A stretch of 61,658 nt of DNA, from positions 33,513 to 95,170 of the forward strand of contig NZ_JAGMUO010000045.1 of the NCBI RefSeq assembly GCF_019049325.1, read 5' to 3'. Position 1 is the first letter of the stretch. Every line of letters begins with the position of its first letter. This document shows positions 18,024-26,130 of the stretch, in pieces. The translations under genes were made by a program, and so were the position numbers. This stretch comes from Streptomyces sp. AC512_CC834 (GTDB taxonomy: Bacteria; Actinomycetota; Actinomycetes; Streptomycetales; Streptomycetaceae). The notes beneath the pieces were generated by a model. The model was given only the letters and a program-made list of their open reading frames with translations. It was not told the DNA's origin and made no database searches.

Positions 18024-19201
18024 CGCGCCGGGTGCCCGATCAGCATGGCCGGTGCCCCCACGACCCGGGTCAGGAACACGGTCGCCGAGTTCGGCCCCTG
18101 CGGCCTGACCTTCTTGCGCAGCTCCTCCGGTTCGACCGCCGAGCCGCGCTTCTTCACGGTCAGCGTGCCGACCCGGCGCTCCCGCAGCAGCGCCTTCAGC
18201 TTCTTCACGTTGAAGGGCATCCGGTCGGTGATCTCGTACGCCGTGGCGTACGGCGTCGGCAGCAGTGCGTCGGCGGTGACGTACGCGATGGTCGCGTCGA
18301 GCAGCCCGCCGCCGACCTGTTCGGCGACCTCGGCGACCAGATGGGCGCGGATGACGGCACCGTCCGGCTCGTACAGGTACCGGCCGGGTGTGCGGACGTC
18401 CGGGTCGGGCAGGCCGGCGCCGGGCAGGGTGCGCGGCCCCGGCAGCAGCGTGGCCCGCACCGCCCCCGCCGTCGCGCCGGTGCCGAACCACAGCACGGCC
18501 TCCTTCACGTCCCCGCCGTCGGAGATCCACTCGGCCTCGGCGTCCTCGGGCACCGCCTCGTGCGGAATGCCGGGCGCGACCTTCAGCGCGGCGGCGCGGG
18601 ACGCCGTACGGGCCGCCTGGACGGCCCAGGACAGCGGCGGCGAGTACGCCTCGGGGTCGAAGATCCTCCCCCGCCCACCCCGCCGCGCCGGGTCGACGAA
18701 CACGGCGTCGTACCCGCCCGTGGCCACCTCCGTGACATCCGCCTCGCGCACCTCGATCAGGTCATCCAGCCCCAGCGCCGCCGTGTTGGCACGGGCCGCG
18801 GCCGCGGTGGCCGGATCGCGGTCGACGGCCAGGACCCGGATCCCGGCGCGGGCCAGCGCGATCGCGTCGCCCCCGATCCCGCAGCACAGGTCGGCGACGG
18901 AGGTCACGCCCAGGGCCGTAAACCGCCGGGCCCGGTACGCCGCCACACTCGCCCGCGTCGACTGCTCGACCCCGTTGGGCGTGAAGAACATCCGCCCGGC
19001 GTCCTCGGCCCCGAACTTCGCCACCGCCCGCTGCCGCAGCCGCGCCTGCCCGAGCGCCGCCGACACCAACTCGGCGGGATGCGTGCGCCGCAGCCGGGTG
19101 GCGACCGTCAACTCCTGCGCGGGGTCGGTGTCGCGCACCTCGTCGAGGAGGGCGCGGCCTTCGGGGGTGAGCAGGGTACGGAGGGCGTCTAGGTCGTTCA
19201 C
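18020..19201 (-). CDS. Class I SAM-dependent methyltransferase with THUMP-like C-terminal domain
   Basis: A 393-residue protein. The SAM-binding motif VADLCCGIGGDAIALARAG lies at about residues 95-115, followed by VLAVDRDPATAAAARAN. YDAVFVDPARR resembles the DPPY-type active-site position of RNA methyltransferases. The C-terminal THUMP-like domain ends with VKKLKALLRERRVGTLTVKKRG. An RNA substrate is likely by family but unproven. The GTG 19201 start is chosen because it precedes the conserved start (NDLDALRTLLTPEG). Confidence 0.85.
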   Translation of the reverse strand: MNDLDALRTLLTPEGRALLDEVRDTDPAQELTVATRLRRTHPAELVSAALGQARLRQRAVAKFGAEDAGRMFFTPNGVEQSTRASVAAYRARRFTALGVTSVADLCCGIGGDAIALARAGIRVLAVDRDPATAAAARANTAALGLDDLIEVREADVTEVATGGYDAVFVDPARRGGRGRIFDPEAYSPPLSWAVQAARTASRAAALKVAPGIPHEAVPEDAEAEWISDGGDVKEAVLWFGTGATAGAVRATLLPGPRTLPGAGLPDPDVRTPGRYLYEPDGAVIRAHLVAEVAEQVGGGLLDATIAYVTADALLPTPYATAYEITDRMPFNVKKLKALLRERRVGTLTVKKRGSAVEPEELRKKVRPQGPNSATVFLTRVVGAPAMLIGHPAR

Positions 19202-19291
19202 CGGGCCATTGTGGGCCAGTCGGTGGATCGTGTGCCTCCGGCGCGGTGTCGGGCGCGGTTCGGCGGCGGGGGACTGCGAGGATCCCGCTCC

Positions 19292-20308
19292 ATGCGAGCA
19301 GTCGTACAAAATGACAAAAGTCGGGCGTCGGGGATGCTCCGGAAGCCGTCTCCCCCCGGACGCCGACGCCGGATGCGCGGCGCCCAAGCCACCACAACCA
19401 CAACCCCCACCACCGCCACAACCCCCACCGCCACCGCGTCCGCCGTCCTGGTCCTCACCCTCGCCGCCCTCGCCTCCGGTTGTGCGCAGGACGACGGCCA
19501 CGGCGTACGGGGCGCCGCCGGTCAGCAGCCCGCGCAGGCGCCCCCGGCCCGCGCGCTCGACGGCGCGGCCAAGGCGCGCGAGGCCCGGGCCGCCCTGGCT
19601 GCCGCCGCCAAGCGGTGGGACCTCAAGAAGGTGCCGCTGGCGGCCCCCGCGCCCCCCGTGAAGAAGCCGGAGATCAAGGCCCGCGAGGGCTTCGAGGTGG
19701 ACGGTCAGGAGACGGAGAACCTCCCGCCGGTCTTCACCACCGTCCCCACCAAGGAGAAGATCGTCTTCCTCACCATCGACGACGGCTCCGAGAAGGACCC
19801 GGCGTTCCTGAAGATGATGAGCGAGCTGAAGATCCCGTACACCGTCTTCCTCACCGACGAGGAGATCAAGGACGACTACGGCTACTTCAAGAAGATGCAG
19901 GCCCAGGGCGTCACCCTCAACAACCACACCCTGAGCCACCCCTACCTCCCCGCGCTCTCCTACGAGGAGCAGAAGCGGGAGATCTGCGGCATGCAGGACG
20001 TGATGGAGAAGCACTACGGCAAGCGCCCCGTCCTCTTCCGCCCGCCCTTCGGCAACTACAACCACGACACCCTGCGCGCCGCGAAGTCCTGCGGCATCAA
20101 GTACGCCCCGATCTGGAGCGAGGAGGTGTACGTCGACCACTGGGAGTACCGCGAGTGGGACCAGGACCTGCACCCCGGCGACATCGTCCTCACCCACTTC
20201 CGGGGCAAGGGCGACTGGGACGGCACGATGACCGACATGGTCCGCCGCTTCCTGGACCGGATCACCGCCGACGGGTACGCGGTGGCCCGGCTGGAGGACT
20301 ACCTGTGA
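19292..20308 (+). CDS. Polysaccharide deacetylase-family lipoprotein (first of a pair)
   Basis: A 338-residue exported protein with a hydrophobic stretch ending in the lipobox-like ALASGC, so probably a lipoprotein. The NodB-type domain has IVFLTIDDGSEKD (catalytic Asp plus metal Asp), the metal histidines in NHTLSH, and PVLFRPPFGNYNHDT. The last part reads LHPGDIVLTHF, the usual catalytic-His motif. Likely removes acetyl groups from peptidoglycan or another surface glycan. Starts at 19334 or 19373 are also possible; 19292 has GAGG upstream. The stop overlaps the start of the second deacetylase. Confidence 0.88.
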   Translation: MRAVVQNDKSRASGMLRKPSPPGRRRRMRGAQATTTTTPTTATTPTATASAVLVLTLAALASGCAQDDGHGVRGAAGQQPAQAPPARALDGAAKAREARAALAAAAKRWDLKKVPLAAPAPPVKKPEIKAREGFEVDGQETENLPPVFTTVPTKEKIVFLTIDDGSEKDPAFLKMMSELKIPYTVFLTDEEIKDDYGYFKKMQAQGVTLNNHTLSHPYLPALSYEEQKREICGMQDVMEKHYGKRPVLFRPPFGNYNHDTLRAAKSCGIKYAPIWSEEVYVDHWEYREWDQDLHPGDIVLTHFRGKGDWDGTMTDMVRRFLDRITADGYAVARLEDYL

Positions 20309-21060
20309 GCCGAGGGCGGTTCCGGCCGGCCGGGGCCGCCCTCGCCGCCCTCCTGCTCGCCGGCTGCGCCCAGCTCACCGCCCCCGCCGAACACCCCGCG
20401 GCCGGAGAACCCGCCCGGGGAGTTGGCCATGACAGCGATCAGGGCGGGGATCAGGACAGCGACGAGGGCCGGAACCTGCCGCCCGTCGTGGACCACGTCC
20501 GCACCACCGACCCGGTCGTCTTCCTCACCTACGACGACAGCGCCGAGCGCGACCCCCGCTTCGCCGGCCTGATCCGCGAACGGCGGCTCCCGGTCACCCT
20601 GTTCCTCACCGACACCGTCGCGGGGCCGGCCTACGGCGACTTCGCCCGGCTGCGCTCGGTCGGCGCGAGCCTGCAGAACCACACCCTCGACCACCGCTCC
20701 CTGCGCGGCCTGCCCTACGCCGGCCAGCGGGCCGAGATCTGCGGCCAGCAGACCAAACTCAAGTCCCGCTTCGGCGTCCGCCCCCACCTCTTCCGCCCGC
20801 CCCACGGCACGTACGACACCACGACCCTGCGCGCCGCCGCCGACTGCGGCATCACGGCCGTCGTCCTGTGGCGGGCCACCCTCGACGCCGACGGCGCCCT
20901 CACCTACACCCGGGGCGACGACCGCCTCCACCCCGGCGACATCGTGGCCGTCGACCCCGACCATCCGACGGGCGCGGGCCTGACCGCCCGCACGGAGCGT
21001 CTGCTGAAGACGATCGAGGAGCAGGGACTGAGGGTGGGCAAGCTGGAAAACTACGTGTAG
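20305..21060 (+). CDS. Polysaccharide deacetylase-family lipoprotein (second of a pair)
   Basis: A 251-residue paralogue of the preceding gene, starting at the GTG that overlaps its stop (GTGA). The lipobox LLLAGC follows a short signal peptide. VVFLTYDDSAERD, NHTLDH and HLFRPPHGTYDT preserve the metal site, but the final motif reads LHPGDIVAVDPDH instead of LTHF, so the position of the catalytic His is changed to an aspartate context. It may be inactive or differently specific. Tight coupling suggests the two act together on the envelope. Confidence 0.85.
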   Translation: MSRGRFRPAGAALAALLLAGCAQLTAPAEHPAAGEPARGVGHDSDQGGDQDSDEGRNLPPVVDHVRTTDPVVFLTYDDSAERDPRFAGLIRERRLPVTLFLTDTVAGPAYGDFARLRSVGASLQNHTLDHRSLRGLPYAGQRAEICGQQTKLKSRFGVRPHLFRPPHGTYDTTTLRAAADCGITAVVLWRATLDADGALTYTRGDDRLHPGDIVAVDPDHPTGAGLTARTERLLKTIEEQGLRVGKLENYV

Positions 21061-21103
21061 TCACCAGCCCGTCCGGCCCCTCTCCTCTCGACGCAGGCCG
21101 GTA

Positions 21104-21178
21104 TTTCCAGCCCGTCCGGCGCTTGAGGACGAGGCCGTCCAGGCCGAAAGCGGGGGTCTGGGGGCGGCAGCCCCCAGC
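21104..21178. repeat. Dispersed streptomycete intergenic repeat with hairpin
   Basis: The segment beginning CAGCCCGTCCGGCGCTTGAG and running through GACGAGGCCGTCCAGGCCG to a perfect 8-bp hairpin CTGGGGGC/GCCCCCAG (21158-21177) matches, from memory, a sequence scattered through many Streptomyces intergenic regions, usually after genes. A partial first unit lies at about 21064-21078. It probably ends transcription of the deacetylase pair. Confidence 0.6.
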
Positions 21179-21250
21179 GACGCCCACACCCACGCAGGGT
21201 GCGACACACACCGGCGTTCACCCGAAATCACCCCCGACGCGCCGCCGGCA

Positions 21251-21277
21251 TTGGCACTCCGCTTGACCGAGTGCTAA
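21251..21277. promoter_or_regulatory. CIRCE operator 1 (HrcA site)
   Basis: TTGGCACTC-N9-GAGTGCTAA matches the CIRCE inverted repeat TTAGCACTC-N9-GAGTGCTAA with one change. It overlaps the -35 element and spacer of the groES promoter, so bound HrcA would block RNA polymerase. Confidence 0.93.
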
Positions 21278-21292
21278 TCGCGGTCATAGTGT
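21263..21292 (+). promoter_or_regulatory. groES-groEL promoter
   Basis: TTGACC (21263-21268) with a -10 near 21286-21292 (CATAGTGT region) at 17-18 bp spacing fits a housekeeping HrdB promoter. It is embedded between and within the two CIRCE sites. The predicted transcript start is near 21298, inside the second operator. Confidence 0.65.
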
Positions 21293-21297
21293 CGACC

Positions 21298-21324
21298 CTG
21301 GCACTCCCCACTGGAGAGTGCCAA
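21298..21324. promoter_or_regulatory. CIRCE operator 2 (HrcA site)
   Basis: CTGGCACTC-N9-GAGTGCCAA is a second CIRCE element 47 bp downstream of the first, covering the predicted transcript start. Two sites imply tight heat-inducible repression by HrcA. Confidence 0.9.
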
Positions 21325-21423
21325 CTACGCGACGGGCAGGTCCGGCACCCGCGACGACGGATCCACCTGGTCGCCACCTCAGACAGTTAACCCCGTGAGA
21401 TCTCCGAAGGGGGAGGTCGGATC

Positions 21424-21732
21424 GTGACGACCACCAGCTCCAAGGTTGCCATCAAGCCGCTCGAGGACCGCATTGTGGTCCAGCCGCTCGACGCCGAGCA
21501 GACCACGGCTTCGGGCCTGGTCATTCCGGACACCGCCAAGGAGAAGCCCCAGGAGGGCGTCGTCCTGGCCGTTGGCCCGGGCCGCTTCGAGGACGGTAAC
21601 CGTCTTCCGCTCGACGTCAGCGTTGGCGACGTCGTGCTCTACAGCAAGTACGGCGGCACCGAGGTGAAGTACAACGGCGAGGAGTACCTCGTCCTCTCGG
21701 CCCGCGACGTGCTCGCGATCGTCGAGAAGTAG
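21424..21732 (+). CDS. groES: Co-chaperonin GroES
   Basis: A 102-residue 10-kDa chaperonin that caps the GroEL ring. KPLEDRIVVQPLDAEQTTASGLVIPD includes the mobile loop (given here in parts: KPLEDRIVVQPL and TTASGLVIPDTA). GDVVLYSKYGGTEVKY and EEYLVLSARDVLAIVEK close the fold. GTG 21424 follows GGGGGAGGTCGG. It is first in the operon with groEL and is controlled by the two CIRCE sites upstream. Confidence 0.97.
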   Translation: MTTTSSKVAIKPLEDRIVVQPLDAEQTTASGLVIPDTAKEKPQEGVVLAVGPGRFEDGNRLPLDVSVGDVVLYSKYGGTEVKYNGEEYLVLSARDVLAIVEK

Positions 21733-21782
21733 TCGAGAAGTAGAGGCAACGCTTCACTTCACCGAAGCACCCTGCTTTCTAG

Positions 21783-21830
21783 CTGCGCCCCTGGCTCCCG
21801 CGACCATAAAGCCGGGCGTCGGGGGCGCAG
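21783..21830 (+). other. Intercistronic hairpin between groES and groEL
   Basis: CTGCGCCCC (21783-21791) can pair with GGGGCGCAG (21822-21830), a 9-bp stem enclosing 30 nt. No T-tract follows, so it may attenuate or mark processing of the groES-groEL message and adjust the ratio of the two proteins. This is inference from the pairing alone. Confidence 0.45.
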
Positions 21831-21873
21831 TGCCGTATAACCCCAAGATTTCCGGAAGAGGGCTCACGCTGCC

Positions 21874-23496
21874 ATGGCGAAGATCCTGAAGTTCGACGAG
21901 GACGCCCGTCGCGCTCTCGAGCGCGGCGTCAACAAGCTTGCCGACACCGTGAAGGTGACGATCGGCCCCAAGGGCCGCAACGTCGTCATCGACAAGAAGT
22001 TCGGCGCCCCCACCATCACCAACGACGGCGTGACCATCGCCCGCGAGGTCGAGGTCGAGGACCCGTACGAGAACCTCGGCGCCCAGCTCGTGAAGGAGGT
22101 GGCGACCAAGACCAACGACATCGCGGGTGACGGCACCACCACCGCCACCGTGCTCGCCCAGGCGCTCGTCCGCGAGGGCCTGAGGAACGTCGCCGCGGGT
22201 GCCTCCCCGGCGCTGCTGAAGAAGGGCATCGACGCGGCCGTGGCGGCCGTGTCCGGGGACCTCCTCGCGACCGCCCGCCCGATCGACGAGAAGTCCGACA
22301 TCGCCGCCGTCGCCGGTCTGTCCGCCCAGGACCAGCAGGTCGGCGAGCTGATCGCCGAGGCGATGGACAAGGTCGGCAAGGACGGTGTCATCACCGTCGA
22401 GGAGTCCAACACCTTCGGTCTCGAGCTGGACTTCACCGAGGGCATGGCCTTCGACAAGGGCTACCTGTCGCCGTACTTCGTGACGGACCAGGAGCGCATG
22501 GAAGCCGTCCTGGACGACCCGTACATCCTGATCAACCAGGGCAAGATCTCCTCCATCGCGGACATGCTGCCGCTGCTGGAGAAGGTCATCCAGGCCAACG
22601 CCTCCAAGCCGCTGCTGATCATCGCCGAGGACCTGGAGGGCGAGGCGCTCTCCACCCTCGTCGTCAACAAGATCCGCGGCACCTTCAACGCGGTGGCCGT
22701 CAAGGCCCCCGGGTTCGGCGACCGCCGCAAGGCGATGCTCCAGGACATGGCCGTCCTCACCGGTGCCACGGTCATCTCCGAGGAGGTCGGCCTCAAGCTC
22801 GACCAGGTCGGTCTCGAGGTGCTCGGCACCGCCCGCCGCATCACCGTCACCAAGGACGACACCACCATCGTCGACGGTGCCGGCAAGCGCGACGAGGTCC
22901 AGGGCCGCATCGCCCAGATCAAGGCCGAGATCGAGTCCACGGACTCCGACTGGGACCGCGAGAAGCTCCAGGAGCGCCTCGCGAAGCTGGCCGGCGGCGT
23001 GTGCGTGATCAAGGTCGGCGCCGCCACCGAGGTGGAGCTGAAGGAGCGCAAGCACCGTCTGGAGGACGCCATCTCCGCGACCCGCGCCGCGGTCGAGGAG
23101 GGCATCGTCTCCGGTGGTGGCTCCGCGCTGGTCCACGCCGTCAAGGTCCTCGAGGGCAACCTCGGCAAGTCCGGCGACGAGGCCACCGGTGTCGCGGTCG
23201 TCCGCCGCGCCGCCGTCGAGCCGCTGCGCTGGATCGCCGAGAACGCCGGCCTGGAGGGTTACGTCATCACCTCCAAGGTCGCCGAGCTCGACAAGGGCCA
23301 GGGCTTCAACGCCGCCACCGGCGAGTACGGCGACCTGGTCAAGGCCGGCGTCATCGACCCGGTGAAGGTCACCCGCTCCGCCCTGGAGAACGCCGCCTCC
23401 ATCGCCTCCCTCCTCCTGACGACCGAGACCCTGGTCGTCGAGAAGAAGGAAGAGGAAGAGCCGGCCGCAGGCGGCGGCCACGGCCACTCGCACTGA
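21874..23496 (+). CDS. groEL1: Chaperonin GroEL (GroEL1 type, His-rich tail)
   Basis: A 540-residue 60-kDa chaperonin. The ATP-site motif GDGTTTATVLAQ lies near residue 85, with the apical substrate-binding region in the middle and GGGSALVHA near 410. The C terminus ends GGGHGHSH in place of the Gly-Met repeats of ordinary GroELs. Such a histidine tail marks the groES-linked GroEL1 of actinobacteria, where a second groEL2 elsewhere is the main chaperonin (known from mycobacteria and Streptomyces). GGAAGAGGG precedes the ATG. Confidence 0.97.
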   Translation: MAKILKFDEDARRALERGVNKLADTVKVTIGPKGRNVVIDKKFGAPTITNDGVTIAREVEVEDPYENLGAQLVKEVATKTNDIAGDGTTTATVLAQALVREGLRNVAAGASPALLKKGIDAAVAAVSGDLLATARPIDEKSDIAAVAGLSAQDQQVGELIAEAMDKVGKDGVITVEESNTFGLELDFTEGMAFDKGYLSPYFVTDQERMEAVLDDPYILINQGKISSIADMLPLLEKVIQANASKPLLIIAEDLEGEALSTLVVNKIRGTFNAVAVKAPGFGDRRKAMLQDMAVLTGATVISEEVGLKLDQVGLEVLGTARRITVTKDDTTIVDGAGKRDEVQGRIAQIKAEIESTDSDWDREKLQERLAKLAGGVCVIKVGAATEVELKERKHRLEDAISATRAAVEEGIVSGGGSALVHAVKVLEGNLGKSGDEATGVAVVRRAAVEPLRWIAENAGLEGYVITSKVAELDKGQGFNAATGEYGDLVKAGVIDPVKVTRSALENAASIASLLLTTETLVVEKKEEEEPAAGGGHGHSH

Positions 23497-23538
23497 GCTC
23501 TGAGCTCTGAGCTCTGAGCTCTGAGCTCTGAGCTCTGA
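23494..23538. repeat. 7-bp tandem repeat after groEL
   Basis: Six perfect copies of TGAGCTC (23494-23535) begin in the groEL stop codon itself, followed by degenerate GAGCTGAGCCGAGCTGAGC sequence up to about 23590. Every unit adds another TGA. It looks like a slippage-prone spacer between stop codon and terminator and is likely variable between strains. Confidence 0.85.
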
Positions 23539-23594
23539 GCGCGCAACGCTGAACGCTGAGCCGAGTTGAGCTGAGCCGAGCTGAGCTGAATCGA

Positions 23595-23634
23595 CGGTGC
23601 CCAGTCCCCTGAGGGGGCTGGGCACCGTTTCTTT
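23595..23634 (+). terminator. Rho-independent terminator of groES-groEL
   Basis: CGGTGCCCAG (23595-23604) pairs with CTGGGCACCG (23618-23627). The inner CCCC/GGGG pairs and a short loop extend the stem, and TTTCTTT follows. It is among the clearest intrinsic terminators in the window. Confidence 0.9.
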
Positions 23635-23649
23635 GTCACCGGTGAGCCG

Positions 23650-24942
23650 TCACAGCAGCCCGCTCAGCGGCAGTACTCGCTCGGCGAGCCGCCCCCGCAG
23701 CCGTCCCCCGGTGATGTCGACCTCCTCCGCGAGCCATCCGGCGGCGACCAGCAGCCCCGCGTGCTCGGCGACCTCCTCGGGCCGTACGGCGCAGAACGAC
23801 GCGACTGTGTCCAGCGCGAGGCCGGCGTCCTCACCGGAGTCTCCGAGACGCCCGTCGGGACGGCTGTGGGCGGCGGTGTACACGGCGAGGAGCCGCGTGG
23901 CAGCCCCCGCCTTCTTCTTCCGCAGCTTCCGGTCGCCCACCACCTTCTGCGCCCACCCCGACAGCCGCGCCCGGGTGACCTTGCCGAAGAAGAACGGGCG
24001 GGGCTCGGTGGGCACCAGCGTGGGAACCGTGACCTGAGTGGGTTCCTCGGGCCGGGACGTCAGCGCGTCGTCGGCCGTGACGTCCTCCGGCAGCCGCAGC
24101 CAGCCGACGTCGGCCAGCTCCTGGAGGACCCGCTCGGCATCTCCCTGCAGCCAGCCGACGAGGTCCTGCCCCGTGACGTTCCCGGTACCGGCGCGGGCGG
24201 CCCGCAGGGTGAGCATCAGCACCGCGAGCCGCGCCTCGGCCGCGGGGAGCGGGGACCCGACCCGCACGTGTTCCAGCACACCGCGGGCGTGGATGCCCTG
24301 CCCCCGGGTCAGCAACCGCTCGATCACCGGCCCCTCCCCGTCCTCGCCCGTCGGAACACAACGGCGGTTGGTGTTCATCTCGCGGGTGGTCCGCGCCGCC
24401 GTCTCCGCCCGCTCCGCCTCCTCCCGCAGGGACGCGTCCTCGGTGACGGTGGCCCACACGGAGAAGGCGCGGGCCTTGCGGTCGTGCAGTTCGGCGAGGA
24501 CGGCGAGGTCCGGTTCCGGGCGCCGCTGGTATGCGCGGAAGGCGTCCCCGAGCTCGATCAGCTCCAGCCGCAGTACGTCGGGCTGAAGGTCGTCCGGCAC
24601 GATCCGCTGCGCGATCTTCGCCCAGCGCCCCGCACTCCGGGCCCTGGCGGGGACACCGCCGGGCCGGGGACGCGGGGTGGTCCGGGGGTGCGGGACGGAG
24701 GCAGCTCCGGCACCGCCGGTGGCATCGGTGACACCAGGGCGTGCCGATGCCGATGCCGATGCCGATGCCGGAGCCGGAGCCGATGCCGCCGACGGTGACC
24801 CACCCCCACCGCCGGGAGCATCGGAGAACAACACTGTCCCCCCGCCGGTCACCGACCCCCGGCCTGTCTTCTCTCTGTCCGTACGCCCCCCGCCCGTGCC
24901 GTCGACGAACACTTCGCCCCGGTCACCAGTGCTCGCGTTCAC
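23650..24942 (-). CDS. Conserved-looking protein of unknown function (430 aa)
   Basis: GTG 24942 preceded by GAGGGAAAGGG gives a 430-residue protein. The first 110 residues are low-complexity Gly/Ser/Ala/Pro, including an (AS)n run encoded by a GCCGAT hexamer repeat near 24742-24790. The remaining part is helical: RIVPDDLQPDVLRLELIELG condensed, then REMNTNRRCVPTGEDGEGP and a winged-helix-like C-terminal region with VLQELADVGWLRLPEDV and LLVAAGWLAEEV. That pattern suggests two DNA-binding-type winged helices, but I recognise no family. It is transcribed in the same direction as the HTH gene at 25180-26130 and may form a unit with it. Confidence 0.65.
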   Translation of the reverse strand: MNASTGDRGEVFVDGTGGGRTDREKTGRGSVTGGGTVLFSDAPGGGGGSPSAASAPAPASASASASARPGVTDATGGAGAASVPHPRTTPRPRPGGVPARARSAGRWAKIAQRIVPDDLQPDVLRLELIELGDAFRAYQRRPEPDLAVLAELHDRKARAFSVWATVTEDASLREEAERAETAARTTREMNTNRRCVPTGEDGEGPVIERLLTRGQGIHARGVLEHVRVGSPLPAAEARLAVLMLTLRAARAGTGNVTGQDLVGWLQGDAERVLQELADVGWLRLPEDVTADDALTSRPEEPTQVTVPTLVPTEPRPFFFGKVTRARLSGWAQKVVGDRKLRKKKAGAATRLLAVYTAAHSRPDGRLGDSGEDAGLALDTVASFCAVRPEEVAEHAGLLVAAGWLAEEVDITGGRLRGRLAERVLPLSGLL

Positions 24943-25179
24943 GCGATGCCGCCCTTTCCCTCGCCGAACCTGCGACCTCCCGCCCGCTGCGGGCGCAGCC
25001 ACCCGACGCTACGACGCACCGGGTCCCACCAGGGAACGGATGGGGATGGACCACACGTTCGGGTGACGCCGCCGTCCGGGATCCGGAGCGGGACGTCCTG
25101 CTGACCGCGTGTCGGTACAGGGCCCTCGCGGCGGAGCACAGGGTGCGACGTGACCTTGGTCGAGAACCGAGCACGACCG

Positions 25180-26130
25180 TCAGCGGCAGCGGAGGCAGTG
25201 GGTCTCGTCGTCCACGGGCCTGAAGAGCAGCGGCTGCACGTGGTCGCCCGCGCACTCGCGGGTGCCCGCGAGGCGGCTGGACAGGTGAGGATGATCGTCC
25301 GCGTGCGGCGGCGCCGTGGCAGCGGGCCCGGGAGGCGGCGGTGGCGGTACGTCGTGGAGCAGGTGGCGCAGGAGGCCACCGGGGCGGCGTACGGGGCTTC
25401 CGTCGTCGGGCAGGCTGCGCAGGATGTGCGTGCGGACGGCGGTGGGCGGATGCCCGGCGGCCAGCCAGCACGCGGTGAGCTTCGTCAGCTCGGTGCGCAT
25501 GGCACGGGGGATGTGACGCAGGTCGGGGGAGAGGGCGGGGAAGGCGTCGACGAGGGCGCGGGCTGCGGTGAGGTGGGACTCGGCGGGCGCGTTGTCGTCG
25601 CCGTCCGGCTGTGCGGCCTGCGGTTCGGGTGCGGGGGGCTTGGGGGGTTGGTTGGAGGTGTTTCCCTCCTGGTCTTGGGGTGGACAACCGTCGGTGGGCG
25701 GAGGGGTCGGCTCACCGACGGCCGGTGAACGACGACCCGGTGCGAGCTGCGGTGGCGGTGCCGCGCGCTCGGTGGTGGTCGTCCCGGCCGGGCCCACGGG
25801 CATCTGCGCGAGCAGCTTGAGGGCTTCGGCCCCGCTCAAGGGCACGTTGGAGACGAGCTGTTGGGTGACCCAGAGCCCGCCGGGCCCCTGGAGCCGCCGT
25901 TCGTGCACGAATCCCTCGTCCTTGAGCTGCCGCTTGGCCCGGGTGAAGGCACAGCCACCGATACGGGCACGTTCAGCCGTACGGGAGAGGGATTCCCGGG
26001 TACCGGGAGGGAGCGAGAGCTGCCAGGTCAGGAGCCGAACGGCGTCGGAGGACAGCCGGGGATGCCGGATGAGGTCGTGCGAGAACTGGGTGAAGGCGCG
26101 CGGGGGCGCGATAAAGTGCCGGTAGATCAC
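25180..26130 (-). CDS. Helix-turn-helix protein of the streptomycete plasmid/WhiJ-locus type
   Basis: A 316-residue protein from GTG 26130. The N-terminal 100 residues look like a winged-helix/HTH replication- or regulator-type domain (FSHDLIRHPRLSSDAVRLL; TAERARIGGCAFTRAKRQL; EGFVHERR). A long Pro-rich linker (about 125-190) joins a helical C-terminal region (LTKLTACWLAAGHPPTAV) and a terminal HCLRCR that could bind metal. Streptomyces genomes contain many such paralogues near small regulator genes; the function is not established. The 65-bp inverted-repeat element copy B lies about 285 bp upstream. Confidence 0.7.
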   Translation of the reverse strand: MIYRHFIAPPRAFTQFSHDLIRHPRLSSDAVRLLTWQLSLPPGTRESLSRTAERARIGGCAFTRAKRQLKDEGFVHERRLQGPGGLWVTQQLVSNVPLSGAEALKLLAQMPVGPAGTTTTERAAPPPQLAPGRRSPAVGEPTPPPTDGCPPQDQEGNTSNQPPKPPAPEPQAAQPDGDDNAPAESHLTAARALVDAFPALSPDLRHIPRAMRTELTKLTACWLAAGHPPTAVRTHILRSLPDDGSPVRRPGGLLRHLLHDVPPPPPPGPAATAPPHADDHPHLSSRLAGTRECAGDHVQPLLFRPVDDETHCLRCR

